NCBI RefSeq assembly: GCF_001535545.1 | Contig: NZ_CP014141.1 | Coordinates: 1,630,001-1,694,000 of the forward strand | Direction: 5' to 3' | From: Thermus parvatiensis | Lineage (GTDB): Bacteria; Deinococcota; Deinococci; Deinococcales; Thermaceae | Length of the DNA stretch: 64,000 bases | Made by a program: the position numbers and the translations under genes | In this document: piece by piece, positions 35,630 through 43,447 of the stretch | Layout of the letters: every line of letters begins with the position of its first letter | Position numbering within the stretch: position 1 is the stretch's first letter | Notes under the pieces: generated by a model | What the model was told of the DNA's origin: nothing | The model's input: the letters and a program-made list of their open reading frames with translations, nothing else | Databases searched by the model: none

Positions 35630-36313
35630 ATGGGCCTCCTCGCCCACTTCCTGAAGGGCCCCCACAAGAAGACCACCCTCCTCCTCACCCGGGCCGGGCC
35701 CGTGGAGAACCCCCGCCACGTGCTCTACAGCCACCCGGGCCTGCCCCTAAGCCCCAAGGGCCGAAGCGCCCTCCTCGCCCTCCTTCCCCTCCTCCAAGGC
35801 TTCCCCGTGGCCCACGTCTACGCCGCCGACAGCCTGGCGGAGGCCGAGGCGGCCCGGCTTTTCGCCGAGGCCCTGGGGGTGCCCTACACCCTCCTCCCCG
35901 AGCTGCGGGAACGGGCCTGGGGCGCCTGGGAGGGGCTTTCCTTCCCCGAGGTGGAGGCCCGCTTCCCCGGGGCCGTGGCCGCCTGGACGGCGGACGAGGC
36001 GGGCTTCGCCCCGCCCGGGGGAGAGAGCGTGCGGGAGGCCTGGGAACGGGGGAGGCGGGCGGTGAAGGCCCTCCTCGGGAAGCACCGGGGCCAGGCCCTC
36101 CTCGTGGTGGGGAACTGCACCCTGAACCGGGCCGCCCTAAGCCTCGCCCTCCCCTTACCCCCTGAAGAGGGCCTCAGGCTGGAGCAGGACTACGCCCGGC
36201 TCTCCGTGGTGGACTTCTACGGGGAGGAGGGGGTGGTGAAGGCCCTGAACCTGGCGGTAGACTGGGGGCATGATCCGGCCCGTGGCCCGCAAGGACCTCC
36301 CGGGGCTTCTTAG
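35630..36313 (+). CDS. Histidine phosphatase superfamily protein without catalytic histidines
   Basis: 227 residues with the overall layout of the phosphoglycerate mutase-like family: LLLTRAGPVENPRHVLYSHPGLPLSPKGR aligns with the usual LVRHGET...LT..G block, and LPELRERAWGAWEGLSFPEVEARFPG with the central block carrying the acidic residue. But the RHG is RAG, and the second catalytic His block, normally SHGG, reads VVGNCTLNRAAL. Both phosphoryl-transfer histidines are therefore missing, making this a likely pseudoenzyme with a binding or regulatory role. The last 44 nt overlap the GNAT gene. Confidence 0.75.
   Translation: MGLLAHFLKGPHKKTTLLLTRAGPVENPRHVLYSHPGLPLSPKGRSALLALLPLLQGFPVAHVYAADSLAEAEAARLFAEALGVPYTLLPELRERAWGAWEGLSFPEVEARFPGAVAAWTADEAGFAPPGGESVREAWERGRRAVKALLGKHRGQALLVVGNCTLNRAALSLALPLPPEEGLRLEQDYARLSVVDFYGEEGVVKALNLAVDWGHDPARGPQGPPGAS
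36258..36263 (+). promoter_or_regulatory. -10 element TAGACT for the GNAT gene
   Basis: TAGACT inside the upstream gene, 6 nt before the ATG at 36270. Confidence 0.35.
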
Positions 36314-37127
36314 GCTCCTCCGCCACATGGACCAAAGCCCCGAGCGGGGCGTCCTCGCCCCGGAGGCCAGGGACCTCGAGGGCCTCGCCGAGGAGCTGGA
36401 AGACGGCCTCGTCCTCCTTAAGGAGGGGGAGGAGGTGGCGGGGTACGTGGGCCTCTACCCCTTCTGGGACGGGGCCGCTTTGGAAGGGCCCCTGGCCTAC
36501 CGGGAGGAGGACCTGCCCCCCCTCCTGGAGGCGGCGGAGAAGCGGGCCCGAGAGGTGGAGGTGGAGCGGCTTTACGCCTTCCCCCGGGAGGAAAACCGGG
36601 TCCTGCGCCGGGTCCTGGAGGAAGCGGGCTTCGGCCTCCTCCACGTGACCTACTTCTTCGTCAAGCACCCCGAGGGGCTGGACTACCCCGCCCCCGAGGG
36701 CGTGCGGGTGGAGGAGGGCTTCCCCGGGGCCGGGGTCTACCGGGAGCTCTACCGGGAAAGCGAGGAGAGCTGGGCCCTGCGCCTCCGCTGGACGGACGAG
36801 GAGCTTGAGGAGCACTTCCAGGACCCCGCCGTCCACCTCCTCGTGGCCTACCTGAAAGGGGTGCCCGTGGGCCTCGCCGAGGTGGAGCTGGAAGGAGGCG
36901 AGGCCAGCGTGGCCTACATCGGGGTCGTCCCCGAGGCCCGGGGGAAGGGGATCGGGCGCACCCTCCTCTCCGAGGCGGCGAAGCTCGCCCGAAGGAAGGG
37001 GGCGGACCTTCTCCGGGTCCGGGCCCACGACCACGAAAAGGGCGCTCTAGACCTCTACCGGAGCCTGGGGTTTAGCCTCGAGGAGGCGGTGGCCACCTAC
37101 GCCAAGGAGCTCAAGGCCAGGCGGTAG
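36270..37127 (+). CDS. Tandem GNAT-family acetyltransferase
   Basis: 285 residues with two GNAT-like halves. The C-terminal half (about 140-285) has the acetyl-CoA loop YIGVVPEARGKGIGRTLLSEAAKLARRKG and the end LDLYRSLGFSLEEA, a complete active domain. The N-terminal half (VARKDLPGLLRLLRHMDQ, then EEVAGYVGLYPF, RVLRRVLEEAGFGL) is more divergent and lacks a clear Q/RxxGxG loop. The substrate is unknown. It overlaps the upstream gene by 44 nt in a different frame and the convergent deacetylase-like gene by 31 nt. Confidence 0.85.
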   Translation: MIRPVARKDLPGLLRLLRHMDQSPERGVLAPEARDLEGLAEELEDGLVLLKEGEEVAGYVGLYPFWDGAALEGPLAYREEDLPPLLEAAEKRAREVEVERLYAFPREENRVLRRVLEEAGFGLLHVTYFFVKHPEGLDYPAPEGVRVEEGFPGAGVYRELYRESEESWALRLRWTDEELEEHFQDPAVHLLVAYLKGVPVGLAEVELEGGEASVAYIGVVPEARGKGIGRTLLSEAAKLARRKGADLLRVRAHDHEKGALDLYRSLGFSLEEAVATYAKELKARR

Positions 37128-37981
37128 GTCGCCGCGTGGGCCTCCACGGTGAGGCGGGGGTCGCGGTTGTACCCCCCGCCCATCACCACCACGAGGGGCG
37201 CCCCGAGGGCCTTGACGAAGCGGAAGACCCGTTCGTCCCGCCGCCTCACCCCTTCCGGGCTTAAGGCGAGGCGGCCGAAGCGGTCCCCCTTTAAGACGTC
37301 CACCCCGGCGTTGTAGAAGACGAGGTCCGGGCGGAAGGCCCGGGCCTTCTCCAGGGCCTCCTCCAAGGCCCAGAGGTAGGCCTCGTCCCCCGTCCCATCG
37401 GGAAGGCCCACGTCCAGGTCGCTCCTTTCCTTCTTCAGGGGGTAGTTCCGCTCCCCGTGGAGGGAGAGGGTGAAGACGGAGGGGTCCTCCCGGAAGAAGA
37501 AGGCGGTGCCGTTCCCCTGGTGGGCGTCCAGGTCCACCACCAAGACCCGGCCCGAAAACCCCTCCTTGGCCCGGAGCCAGAAAATGGCCACGGCCACGTC
37601 GTTGAAGAGGCTGTACCCCTCGGCCCGGCCGGGGAAGGCGTGGTGGGTGCCCCCGGCGAGGTTGAGGCCGAGGCCGGTCTTAAGGGCGTCCAGGGCCGCG
37701 GCCAGGGTGCCCCCGGCGGCGTGGAGGGCACGCCGCAAGAGGGCCTGGCTAAAGGGGAGGCCAAGCCTCAAGGACTCCTCCCGGGTAAGCCCCTCCCCGA
37801 AAAGCTTCTCCAGGTAGGAAGCCTCGTGGGCCAGGAAGAGGGCCTCCCGGGGCACCTCGGGGGCGGGGAGGACGGGAAGAAGCCCCTTTAGGGCCTCGGC
37901 CACGCCCCCGTACTTGTAGAGGGGAAAAGGGTGGCCCTCGGGCAGGGGAAGGAAGAGGTGGGCTGTGGTGTAGGCCCGCAC
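37097..37981 (-). CDS. Histone-deacetylase-like (acetoin utilisation family) hydrolase
   Basis: 294 residues from a GTG at 37981. Zinc-dependent amidohydrolase signs are present: LNLAGGTHHAFPGRAEGYSLFNDVAVA (the two catalytic His), VLVVDLDAHQGNGTAFFF (metal Asp and His), FYNAGVDVLKGDRFGRLALS (second metal Asp), and VVVMGGGYNRD near the end in place of the catalytic Tyr loop. Bacterial members deacetylate polyamines or acetyl-lysine proteins. It sits opposite a GNAT acetyltransferase, which may or may not be meaningful. It is divergent from the phosphoesterase gene with 28 nt between. Confidence 0.9.
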   Translation of the reverse strand: MRAYTTAHLFLPLPEGHPFPLYKYGGVAEALKGLLPVLPAPEVPREALFLAHEASYLEKLFGEGLTREESLRLGLPFSQALLRRALHAAGGTLAAALDALKTGLGLNLAGGTHHAFPGRAEGYSLFNDVAVAIFWLRAKEGFSGRVLVVDLDAHQGNGTAFFFREDPSVFTLSLHGERNYPLKKERSDLDVGLPDGTGDEAYLWALEEALEKARAFRPDLVFYNAGVDVLKGDRFGRLALSPEGVRRRDERVFRFVKALGAPLVVVMGGGYNRDPRLTVEAHAATYRLALSSLA

Positions 37982-38009
37982 GCCCCTATCCTTACGCCTT
38001 TTTGCCAGA

Positions 38010-38642
38010 ATGAAAAGGAGCGTGCGCCTCCTTCTCCTCTCCGACCAGGTCCACCCCCACATCCACTCCCCCCGCTTCCCCGAAAACCTCCCCCCCTTTG
38101 ACCTGGTGCTGGCGGCGGGGGACCTTCCGGGGGAGTACCTGGAGTACGTGGCCACCAAGGTCCGGGTGCCCGTGCTCTACGTGCCCGGGAACCACGGGGA
38201 GGAGTGGGTGTGGGAGGGGGGAAAGAGGCGGCGCCCCGGAGGGGTGGTGAACCTCCACGGCCGACTTTTCCGCCACCGGGGGAGGCTCTTCTATGGCATC
38301 GGGGGGGTACCCCGCTACCGGGAGGGGGAGGGGCAGCTCTCGGAGGCCGAGCTCTACCGTCTGGCCCTCAAACCCCTTCCCCTCCTCCTCCCAAGGCGGC
38401 TCCTCTTGGGCCACGGGCTGGACGTCCTCCTCACCCATGCCCCGCCCCCGGGGCCCACCTCCGGGGAGGACTTCGCCCACCGGGGGGCAGGGGCCTTCCT
38501 CCTCCTCCACCGCCTCTACCGGCCCAGGCTCCACGTCCACGGCCACACCCCGCTCCTCGGGGCGAACCCAAAAAGGCGGCACCGCACCCCTTTGGGCGTG
38601 GAGGTGGTCCACGCCCAGGGCTACGCCCTCATCGCCCTGTGA
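38010..38642 (+). CDS. Calcineurin-like metallophosphoesterase
   Basis: 210 residues. The metal-binding motifs appear in order: LLSDQVHPHIH (Asp, His), LAAGDLPGEY (GD), YVPGNHGEE (GNH), DVLLTHAPPPG (TH) and LHVHGHTPLLG (GH.H). Such enzymes act on nucleotides, phospholipids or phosphoproteins; the substrate cannot be told. It is preceded by a TATCCT about 20 nt upstream. The 3' end overlaps convergent trmL by 14 nt. Confidence 0.88.
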   Translation: MKRSVRLLLLSDQVHPHIHSPRFPENLPPFDLVLAAGDLPGEYLEYVATKVRVPVLYVPGNHGEEWVWEGGKRRRPGGVVNLHGRLFRHRGRLFYGIGGVPRYREGEGQLSEAELYRLALKPLPLLLPRRLLLGHGLDVLLTHAPPPGPTSGEDFAHRGAGAFLLLHRLYRPRLHVHGHTPLLGANPKRRHRTPLGVEVVHAQGYALIAL

Positions 38643-39081
38643 GCTGGCGGTAGGCCTCGTAGGCCGCCACCCCCACGGCCACCGCCAGGTTCAAGGAGCG
38701 CACCGGTCCCGGCATGGGGATCTTTAGGGTGGGGAAGCGGGCGAGGACCTCCTCGGGAAGCCCCCGGCTTTCGGGGCCGAAGAGGAGGTAGTCCCCCTCC
38801 CGGAAGCGGGCCTCGTAGAGGGAGGCTTCCCCCCGGGCGCTGAAGGCGAAGACCCGCGCCCCCCGGGGCAGGGCCTCCAGGAACGCCGCAAAGGAGTCGT
38901 GGAGCCTGAGGTCCACGTGGGGCCAGTAGTCCAGGCCCGCCCGCTTGAGCTTGGGGCTAGAGAGGAGGAAGCCCAAGGGGCGGATGAGGTGGAGGGGCCA
39001 CCCCAAGGCGGCCGCGGTGCGGGCGATGTTGCCCACGTTCTGGGGGATCTCGGGCTGGTAGAGGACCAAGTGGAGCGCCAT
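38629..39081 (-). CDS. trmL: tRNA (cytidine(34)-2'-O)-methyltransferase
   Basis: 150 residues, a SPOUT-class methyltransferase that methylates the wobble nucleotide of certain leucine tRNAs. Motif 1 is LVLYQPEIPQNVGNIARTAAALG; then HLIRPLGF, LDYWPHVDL, and the knotted SAM-binding end LLFGPESRGLPEEVLARFP and IPMPGPVRSLNLAVAVGVAAYEA. The start is the ATG complement of 39079-39081. Confidence 0.93.
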   Translation of the reverse strand: MALHLVLYQPEIPQNVGNIARTAAALGWPLHLIRPLGFLLSSPKLKRAGLDYWPHVDLRLHDSFAAFLEALPRGARVFAFSARGEASLYEARFREGDYLLFGPESRGLPEEVLARFPTLKIPMPGPVRSLNLAVAVGVAAYEAYRQLTGR

Positions 39082-39109
39082 GCTTCTCCTAAACCGGGAT
39101 GGGGCGATT

Positions 39110-40645
39110 TCACCGCCTCCGGTAGCGGGTGGCCGCCCCCCGGCCCACCCGTTCCACCCGACCCTCCCGGATGAGGCGGCGGAGAAGCTCCAGGGCCCTT
39201 TTGCGGGAAAGCCCGAGGGCCCGCTCCACCTCTTGGCGGCGCCTGGGCGCCTCCAAGAGGGCGAGGGCCCGCTCCGCCAAAAGGTCCCGCCGGGCCAGGT
39301 GGTACCGCCCTCCCTCCTTACGCAGAAGCCCCATCCTTTCCATGCGGGAAAGGACCCGCCGCGCCGCCTCCTCGGGAAGCTGGAGCGCCCGGGCAAGCTC
39401 CTCCAAGCCCGCCTCCCCCACCCGGCGCAGGTACCCCACGGCGATGAGGTGGTCCAGGCTGAACCCCCCAAGCCGCTCCTGGGCCTCGGCGATCTCCCGC
39501 ACGAAGGCCTCGTCCAGCTCGGGGTTGTAGAGGACGAGGGTCAGGGCCTCGGGGAAGAGGCGGTACTCCGGGGGCTCCTTGCCGTACTTGAGGAGGAGGC
39601 GGTACATCTTGTCCACGCCGCTTCCCGCCCGCTCCACGTAGCCCAGGCGGTAGAGGGCCTCGGCCAGGCGGGGGTTCCGCCTTTTGGGGGGGTGGCGGAG
39701 GACGTTCTCCGGGGTGATGCCGGGGGGGAAGCCGCCGGGGTTGGAGACCTCCAGCCGGTCCCGGTAGTGGTGGACCTGGATGGCGTCCTTGCTCCGCCAG
39801 TCCCGGTGGACGAGGGCGTTGACCAGGGCCTCGCGGTAGACCTCCTGGTCAAAGTCCCAGACCTCGAGGCGGAAAAGCCCCACGGTGAGGAAACGGACCC
39901 GGTTCCGCGCCTGGATGAGCTCCTTCAGGCGCTCCAGGAGGGCGGGGATGGGCTTAAGGAGGTCCTCCCGGAAGCTGTAGCCTTCTTCGGCCTCGTGGAA
40001 GTAGTAGCTCACCTCCGCCTGGGGGAGAAGCCGCTTTAAGGCGAGGGACGTCCCCGCCAGGAGAAGACCCGCCACCGTGGGGCGCACCTCCCCCTCCACC
40101 CGCTCCAAGAGCCCCAGGGCAAAGAGGAGCTCCAGGTCGGGGAGGGCGGCCAAGGCGCTTCCCCGTTCCTCCAGGATGCGCCTTAAGCGCAAGACCTCCA
40201 CCGGGTCCAGGTCGGAAAGGCTCGCCGCGGGCAGGACCTGGGCGGTGAAGTCGGGCTCGGGCAGGCTCTGGCCCACCTTGAGCTCCGAAAGGCGCCTCCC
40301 GTCCCAGAAGGGCACCCGCCCCGTCCCCACGGCGATGGCCGCCGGGCTTTGGGGCACGTGGAGGGCGAGCACCCGGCCCCAGGGCCCCTCCACCACCTCC
40401 ACGTAGGGGAGGAGGAGCCCTTGGGTGAGCTCAAAGAGGGCGTGGGTCACCTGCAGGGGGTGGAGGTCCTGGGCGCCCAGGACCTTGCCCTCGGGGCTCA
40501 CGCCCAGGAAGAGGGTGCCCCCCTTGTGGTTGGCGAGGCCCGCGGCGTAGCGGGCCAGGTCCTCGGGGGAGATGTCCTGGGGCAGGAAGAGGGTGCGCTC
40601 GTCCTGCCCCCGGGCCAGACGTTCCTCAAGCTCCTCCCACGTCAC
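39110..40645 (-). CDS. AlbA_2 (Schlafen-like) domain protein with C-terminal winged helices
   Basis: 511 residues from a GTG at 40645. The N-terminal half has the AlbA_2 pattern: YAAGLANHKGGTLFLGVSPEGKVLGAQDL. The middle has VYREALVNALVHRDW and LEVSNPGGFPPGITPENVL, typical of the RecG-like ATP-binding family (HATPase_c_4). The C-terminal 130 residues form two helix-turn-helix segments (GLEELARALQLPEEAARRVLSRMERMGLL and RRQEVERALGLSRKRALELLRRLIREGRVERV). It is probably a transcription regulator of unknown ligand. It is divergent from amtB across about 215 nt. Confidence 0.82.
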   Translation of the reverse strand: MTWEELEERLARGQDERTLFLPQDISPEDLARYAAGLANHKGGTLFLGVSPEGKVLGAQDLHPLQVTHALFELTQGLLLPYVEVVEGPWGRVLALHVPQSPAAIAVGTGRVPFWDGRRLSELKVGQSLPEPDFTAQVLPAASLSDLDPVEVLRLRRILEERGSALAALPDLELLFALGLLERVEGEVRPTVAGLLLAGTSLALKRLLPQAEVSYYFHEAEEGYSFREDLLKPIPALLERLKELIQARNRVRFLTVGLFRLEVWDFDQEVYREALVNALVHRDWRSKDAIQVHHYRDRLEVSNPGGFPPGITPENVLRHPPKRRNPRLAEALYRLGYVERAGSGVDKMYRLLLKYGKEPPEYRLFPEALTLVLYNPELDEAFVREIAEAQERLGGFSLDHLIAVGYLRRVGEAGLEELARALQLPEEAARRVLSRMERMGLLRKEGGRYHLARRDLLAERALALLEAPRRRQEVERALGLSRKRALELLRRLIREGRVERVGRGAATRYRRR

Positions 40646-40718
40646 GGGGCCCAGTTTACGGGGCGTCCGGGGAGGAGAGGGAGGGGCTCGGTCGCAGGTT
40701 TGTTCAATAAATCCGTGG

Positions 40719-40732
40719 CATATGCGCCATTT
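40719..40732 (+). promoter_or_regulatory. Possible operator TGGC-N6-GCCA upstream of amtB
   Basis: The sequence TGGCATATGCGCCA (about 40719-40732) has TGGC/GCCA arms around an AT-rich core. It sits in an AT-rich stretch about 80 nt before the amtB -35, in the region shared with the divergent AlbA_2 gene. The factor that would bind is unknown. Confidence 0.3.
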
Positions 40733-40811
40733 TTGCGGAACACTTAGCAAGGTAAGTCGGCAAGTCTTCTTGTAACGTTCGGATAGTTATTGCAATTTGT
40801 CGCAGGATCTA

Positions 40812-40840
40812 TTGACATTTTGCATCCCATCCTCTACCCT
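40812..40840 (+). promoter_or_regulatory. Sigma-A type promoter of amtB-glnK
   Basis: A perfect -35 TTGACA (40812-40817), a 17-nt spacer and -10 TACCCT (40835-40840). It leaves a short leader with AAGGGGG before the amtB ATG at 40862. It is the best -35/-10 pair in the window. Confidence 0.8.
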
Positions 40841-40861
40841 TGGCCCTAAGGGGGTGCGAGG

Positions 40862-42193
40862 ATGCGGAAGAAAACCCTCATAACGGCATTGGGGCTATCG
40901 GGAGTTGCCTTGGCGGAAGGGGTGGACGGGGCGGCCACGGCGTGGATCCTGGTGTCCACGGCCCTGGTCTTCCTCATGACACCGGCCTTGGCCTTTTTCT
41001 ACGGAGGGCTGGTACGCTCCAAAAACGCCTTGAACACCATGATGATGAGCTTCGCCGCCCTGGGGTTCGTGGGGGTGGGCTGGGCCCTTTTGGGCTACAG
41101 CCTGGCCTTCGCCGAAGGAAGCCCATGGCTTGGAGGGCTTGGGCACGCCTTCCTCAAGGGGGTGGGCCTCGAGGCCAAGGGGGATATCCCCCACCTCCTC
41201 TTCATGGCCTTCCAGGGCACCTTCGCCATCCTCACCGCCGCCCTCCTCACGGGGGCCCTGGTGGAGCGGATGCGCTTTCCTGCCCTTCTTCTCTTCCTCA
41301 CCCTCTGGGGGCTTCTCGTCTACGCCCCCATCGCCCACTGGGTCTGGGGCGGGGGGTTTTTGGGGGCCCTGGGCGCCCTGGACTTCGCCGGGGGCACGGT
41401 GGTGCACATCAACGCCGGCGTCGCCGCCTTGGTGGGCGCCCTGGTCCTGGGCGCGCGGAAGGACTACGGGCGGCAGGCCATCCTGCCCCATAACGTCCCC
41501 TTCACCCTTTTGGGAGCAGCTCTCCTCTGGTTCGGCTGGTTCGGCTTCAACGGGGGAAGCGCCCTGGCGGCCAACGCCTCGGCTGCCCTGGCCTTCGCGA
41601 ACACCATGCTGGCCCCCGCGGCCACCCTTCTGGCCTGGACCCTCCTGGACCTCCTTCGCACCGGCAAAGCCACGGCGGTGGGGGCGGCCACGGCCATCGT
41701 GGTGGGCCTGGTGGCCGTGACCCCGGCCGCAGGCTTCGTCTCCCCTCTCTCCGCCCTCCTCATCGGGGCGCTTGCCGCCTTCCCCAGCTACTACGCCCTC
41801 CTCTGGCGGGCGAGGACCCGGCTGGACGACAGCCTGGACGTCTTCGCCGGCCACGGGGTCGGAGGGATCACCGGGGCCCTCCTCACCGGCCTCCTGGCGG
41901 AGGAGGCCTGGGGCGGGGCCAAGGGCCTTCTCTTCGGCAACCCCGCCCAGCTTGGGGTCCAGGCCCTGGCGGTGGCGGTGGCCATGGCCTACTCCGCCTT
42001 GGGCACCTTCGCCCTCCTCAAGCTGGTGGGCCTCCTCACCCCCTTGCGGGCAGGCCCCAAGGAGGAAGGGGTGGGCCTGGACGTGACCCAGCACGGCGAG
42101 GAGGCCTACACGAGCGGGGAAGGGGCCATCCTGGTCCTTTCCTCGGGGAACCCCTCCGTGCCCGCCCTGAAGCCTAAGGGAGGTGAGGCGTGA
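40862..42193 (+). CDS. amtB: Ammonium transporter
   Basis: 443 residues, an 11-helix Amt channel for ammonium uptake. An N-terminal signal-like segment (RKKTLITALGLSGVALAEG) precedes TAWILVSTALVFLMTPALAFFYGGLV. Further motifs: FQGTFAILTAALLTGALVERMRF, HWVWGGGFLG with the first pore His, GGTVVHINAGVAALV, WFGWFGFNGGSAL, and FAGHGVGGITGALLTG with the second. The C-terminal tail after TYSALGTFALL would contact GlnK. It overlaps glnK by 4 nt, the classic amtB-glnK pairing. Confidence 0.96.
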   Translation: MRKKTLITALGLSGVALAEGVDGAATAWILVSTALVFLMTPALAFFYGGLVRSKNALNTMMMSFAALGFVGVGWALLGYSLAFAEGSPWLGGLGHAFLKGVGLEAKGDIPHLLFMAFQGTFAILTAALLTGALVERMRFPALLLFLTLWGLLVYAPIAHWVWGGGFLGALGALDFAGGTVVHINAGVAALVGALVLGARKDYGRQAILPHNVPFTLLGAALLWFGWFGFNGGSALAANASAALAFANTMLAPAATLLAWTLLDLLRTGKATAVGAATAIVVGLVAVTPAAGFVSPLSALLIGALAAFPSYYALLWRARTRLDDSLDVFAGHGVGGITGALLTGLLAEEAWGGAKGLLFGNPAQLGVQALAVAVAMAYSALGTFALLKLVGLLTPLRAGPKEEGVGLDVTQHGEEAYTSGEGAILVLSSGNPSVPALKPKGGEA

Positions 42194-42540
42194 AGCTCAT
42201 CGTGGCCATCGTCCGCCCGGAGAAGCTCAACGAGGTGCTGGAGGCCCTTTTCCAGGCGGAGGTCCGCGGGCTCACCCTAAGCCGCGTCCAGGGCCACGGC
42301 GGGGAGACGGAAAAGGTGGAGACCTACCGGGGCACCACGGTGAAGATGGAGCTCCACGAGAAGGTGCGCCTGGAGATCGGGGTCTCGGAGCCCTTCGTGA
42401 AGCCCACGGTGGAGGCCATCCTGAGGGCGGCCCGCACCGGGGAGGTGGGGGACGGGAAAATCTTCGTCCTCCCGGTGGAGAAGGTCTACCGGATCCGCAC
42501 CGGGGAGGAGGACGAGGCCGCCGTGACCCCGGTACAATAA
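42190..42540 (+). CDS. glnK: PII nitrogen regulatory protein
   Basis: 116 residues, a PII signal protein that senses ATP/ADP and 2-oxoglutarate and blocks AmtB. It begins KLIVAIVRPEKLNEVLEAL. The T-loop region is QGHGGETEKVETYRGTTVKMEL: the conserved Tyr of TYRG is present, but the position of the uridylylated Tyr51 of enterobacterial PII is not a tyrosine. The C-terminal part GEVGDGKIFVLPVEKVYRIRTGE is the family signature. The GTG start overlaps the amtB stop (GTGA). Confidence 0.95.
   Translation: MKLIVAIVRPEKLNEVLEALFQAEVRGLTLSRVQGHGGETEKVETYRGTTVKMELHEKVRLEIGVSEPFVKPTVEAILRAARTGEVGDGKIFVLPVEKVYRIRTGEEDEAAVTPVQ
42533..42538 (+). promoter_or_regulatory. -10 element TACAAT for hrcA
   Basis: TACAAT overlaps the end of glnK and lies 6 nt before the hrcA GTG at 42545. 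Confidence 0.45.
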
Positions 42541-42544
42541 GGAT

Positions 42545-43447
42545 GTGACGGCCAGGCAGCGGCGGGTTCTCCACCTCTTGGTGGACGAGTACATCCAGAC
42601 CAAGGCCCCGGTGCCCTCGGCGCGGATCGCCGAGGGGCTGGGCCTTTCCCCCGCCCTGGCCCGGTACGAGCTCATCGCCCTCGAGGAGATGGGCTACCTC
42701 ACCAAGCCCCACGCCTCGGCGGGGAGGGTACCCACGCGGCAGGGCTTCCGCCAGTACTCCCTTTCCCTCCTCCCCCCCAGGCCCCTGCCGGAAGCCACCC
42801 GTAGGCGCCTGGAACGGGCCTTGGAGGGAGCCCGGGAGCCCGAGGCCTTCCTGGTGAAGGTGGCGGTGGGGCTTTCCGGCTACCCCGCCCTCCTCCGCCT
42901 CCGGCCCCGGCGGGCCCCCAAGCTCCTCCAGGTTCACCTCTCCCCCCTCCCCGAGGGCACCCTGGCGGTGCTGGTCCTCGAGGGGGGGCGGGTCAAGGAG
43001 GTCCGGCTCCCCCTCGTCCTCCCCCAGGAGGCCCTCCGCCGGGCGGAGGAGGCCCTCACGGGGTCCTTGGAGGCCCTGCCCGAGGCCCCCAAGGGCCTGG
43101 AGGAGCTCTTCGCCCACCTCTCCCGGGCCCTCGCCTCCGGCTTCGCCCTCCGGTACCGGGAGGGCCTCTCCGAGGCCCTGAAGGAGCCCGAGGCCAAGGA
43201 TCCCGGGTTTCTGGAGCGGCTCGTGGCCCTTTACGAGGAAGGCGGCGAGGACCTCCTCACTCCACCCGGCAGGGTGGACGTGCGGGTGGGGGAGGTGGAG
43301 GGGCTCGCCCTGGTCCAGGCGGGCTTCCAGAAGGGGGAGTGGCTGGGGGAGCTCACCCTGATCGGCCCCTTGCGCATGCGCTACGCCGAGGCCCTCTCCG
43401 TGGCCTATAGCCTCTCCCAGGTCTATACTGGGCAGCATGCGGATTGA
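42545..43447 (+). CDS. hrcA: Heat-shock repressor HrcA
   Basis: 300 residues. The N-terminal winged helix is typical: RQRRVLHLLVDEYIQTKAPVPSARIAEGLGLSPALARYELIALEEMGYLTKPHASAGRVPT. The middle part and the end (IGPLRMRYAEALSVAYSLSQVYT) match HrcA. It represses chaperonin or dnaK genes by binding CIRCE elements; I saw no CIRCE repeat in this window. The start is GTG 42545, and the end overlaps the moaD-moaE fusion gene by 11 nt. Confidence 0.92.
   Translation: MTARQRRVLHLLVDEYIQTKAPVPSARIAEGLGLSPALARYELIALEEMGYLTKPHASAGRVPTRQGFRQYSLSLLPPRPLPEATRRRLERALEGAREPEAFLVKVAVGLSGYPALLRLRPRRAPKLLQVHLSPLPEGTLAVLVLEGGRVKEVRLPLVLPQEALRRAEEALTGSLEALPEAPKGLEELFAHLSRALASGFALRYREGLSEALKEPEAKDPGFLERLVALYEEGGEDLLTPPGRVDVRVGEVEGLALVQAGFQKGEWLGELTLIGPLRMRYAEALSVAYSLSQVYTGQHAD
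43424..43429 (+). promoter_or_regulatory. -10 element TATACT for moaD-moaE
   Basis: TATACT within the end of hrcA, 7 nt before the ATG at 43437. Confidence 0.4.

Noticed and set aside
37097..37127. GNAT and deacetylase-like genes as a dedicated acetylation/deacetylation pair
   Set aside because: They are convergent, not an operon, and adjacency alone is weak evidence; kept only as a remark.
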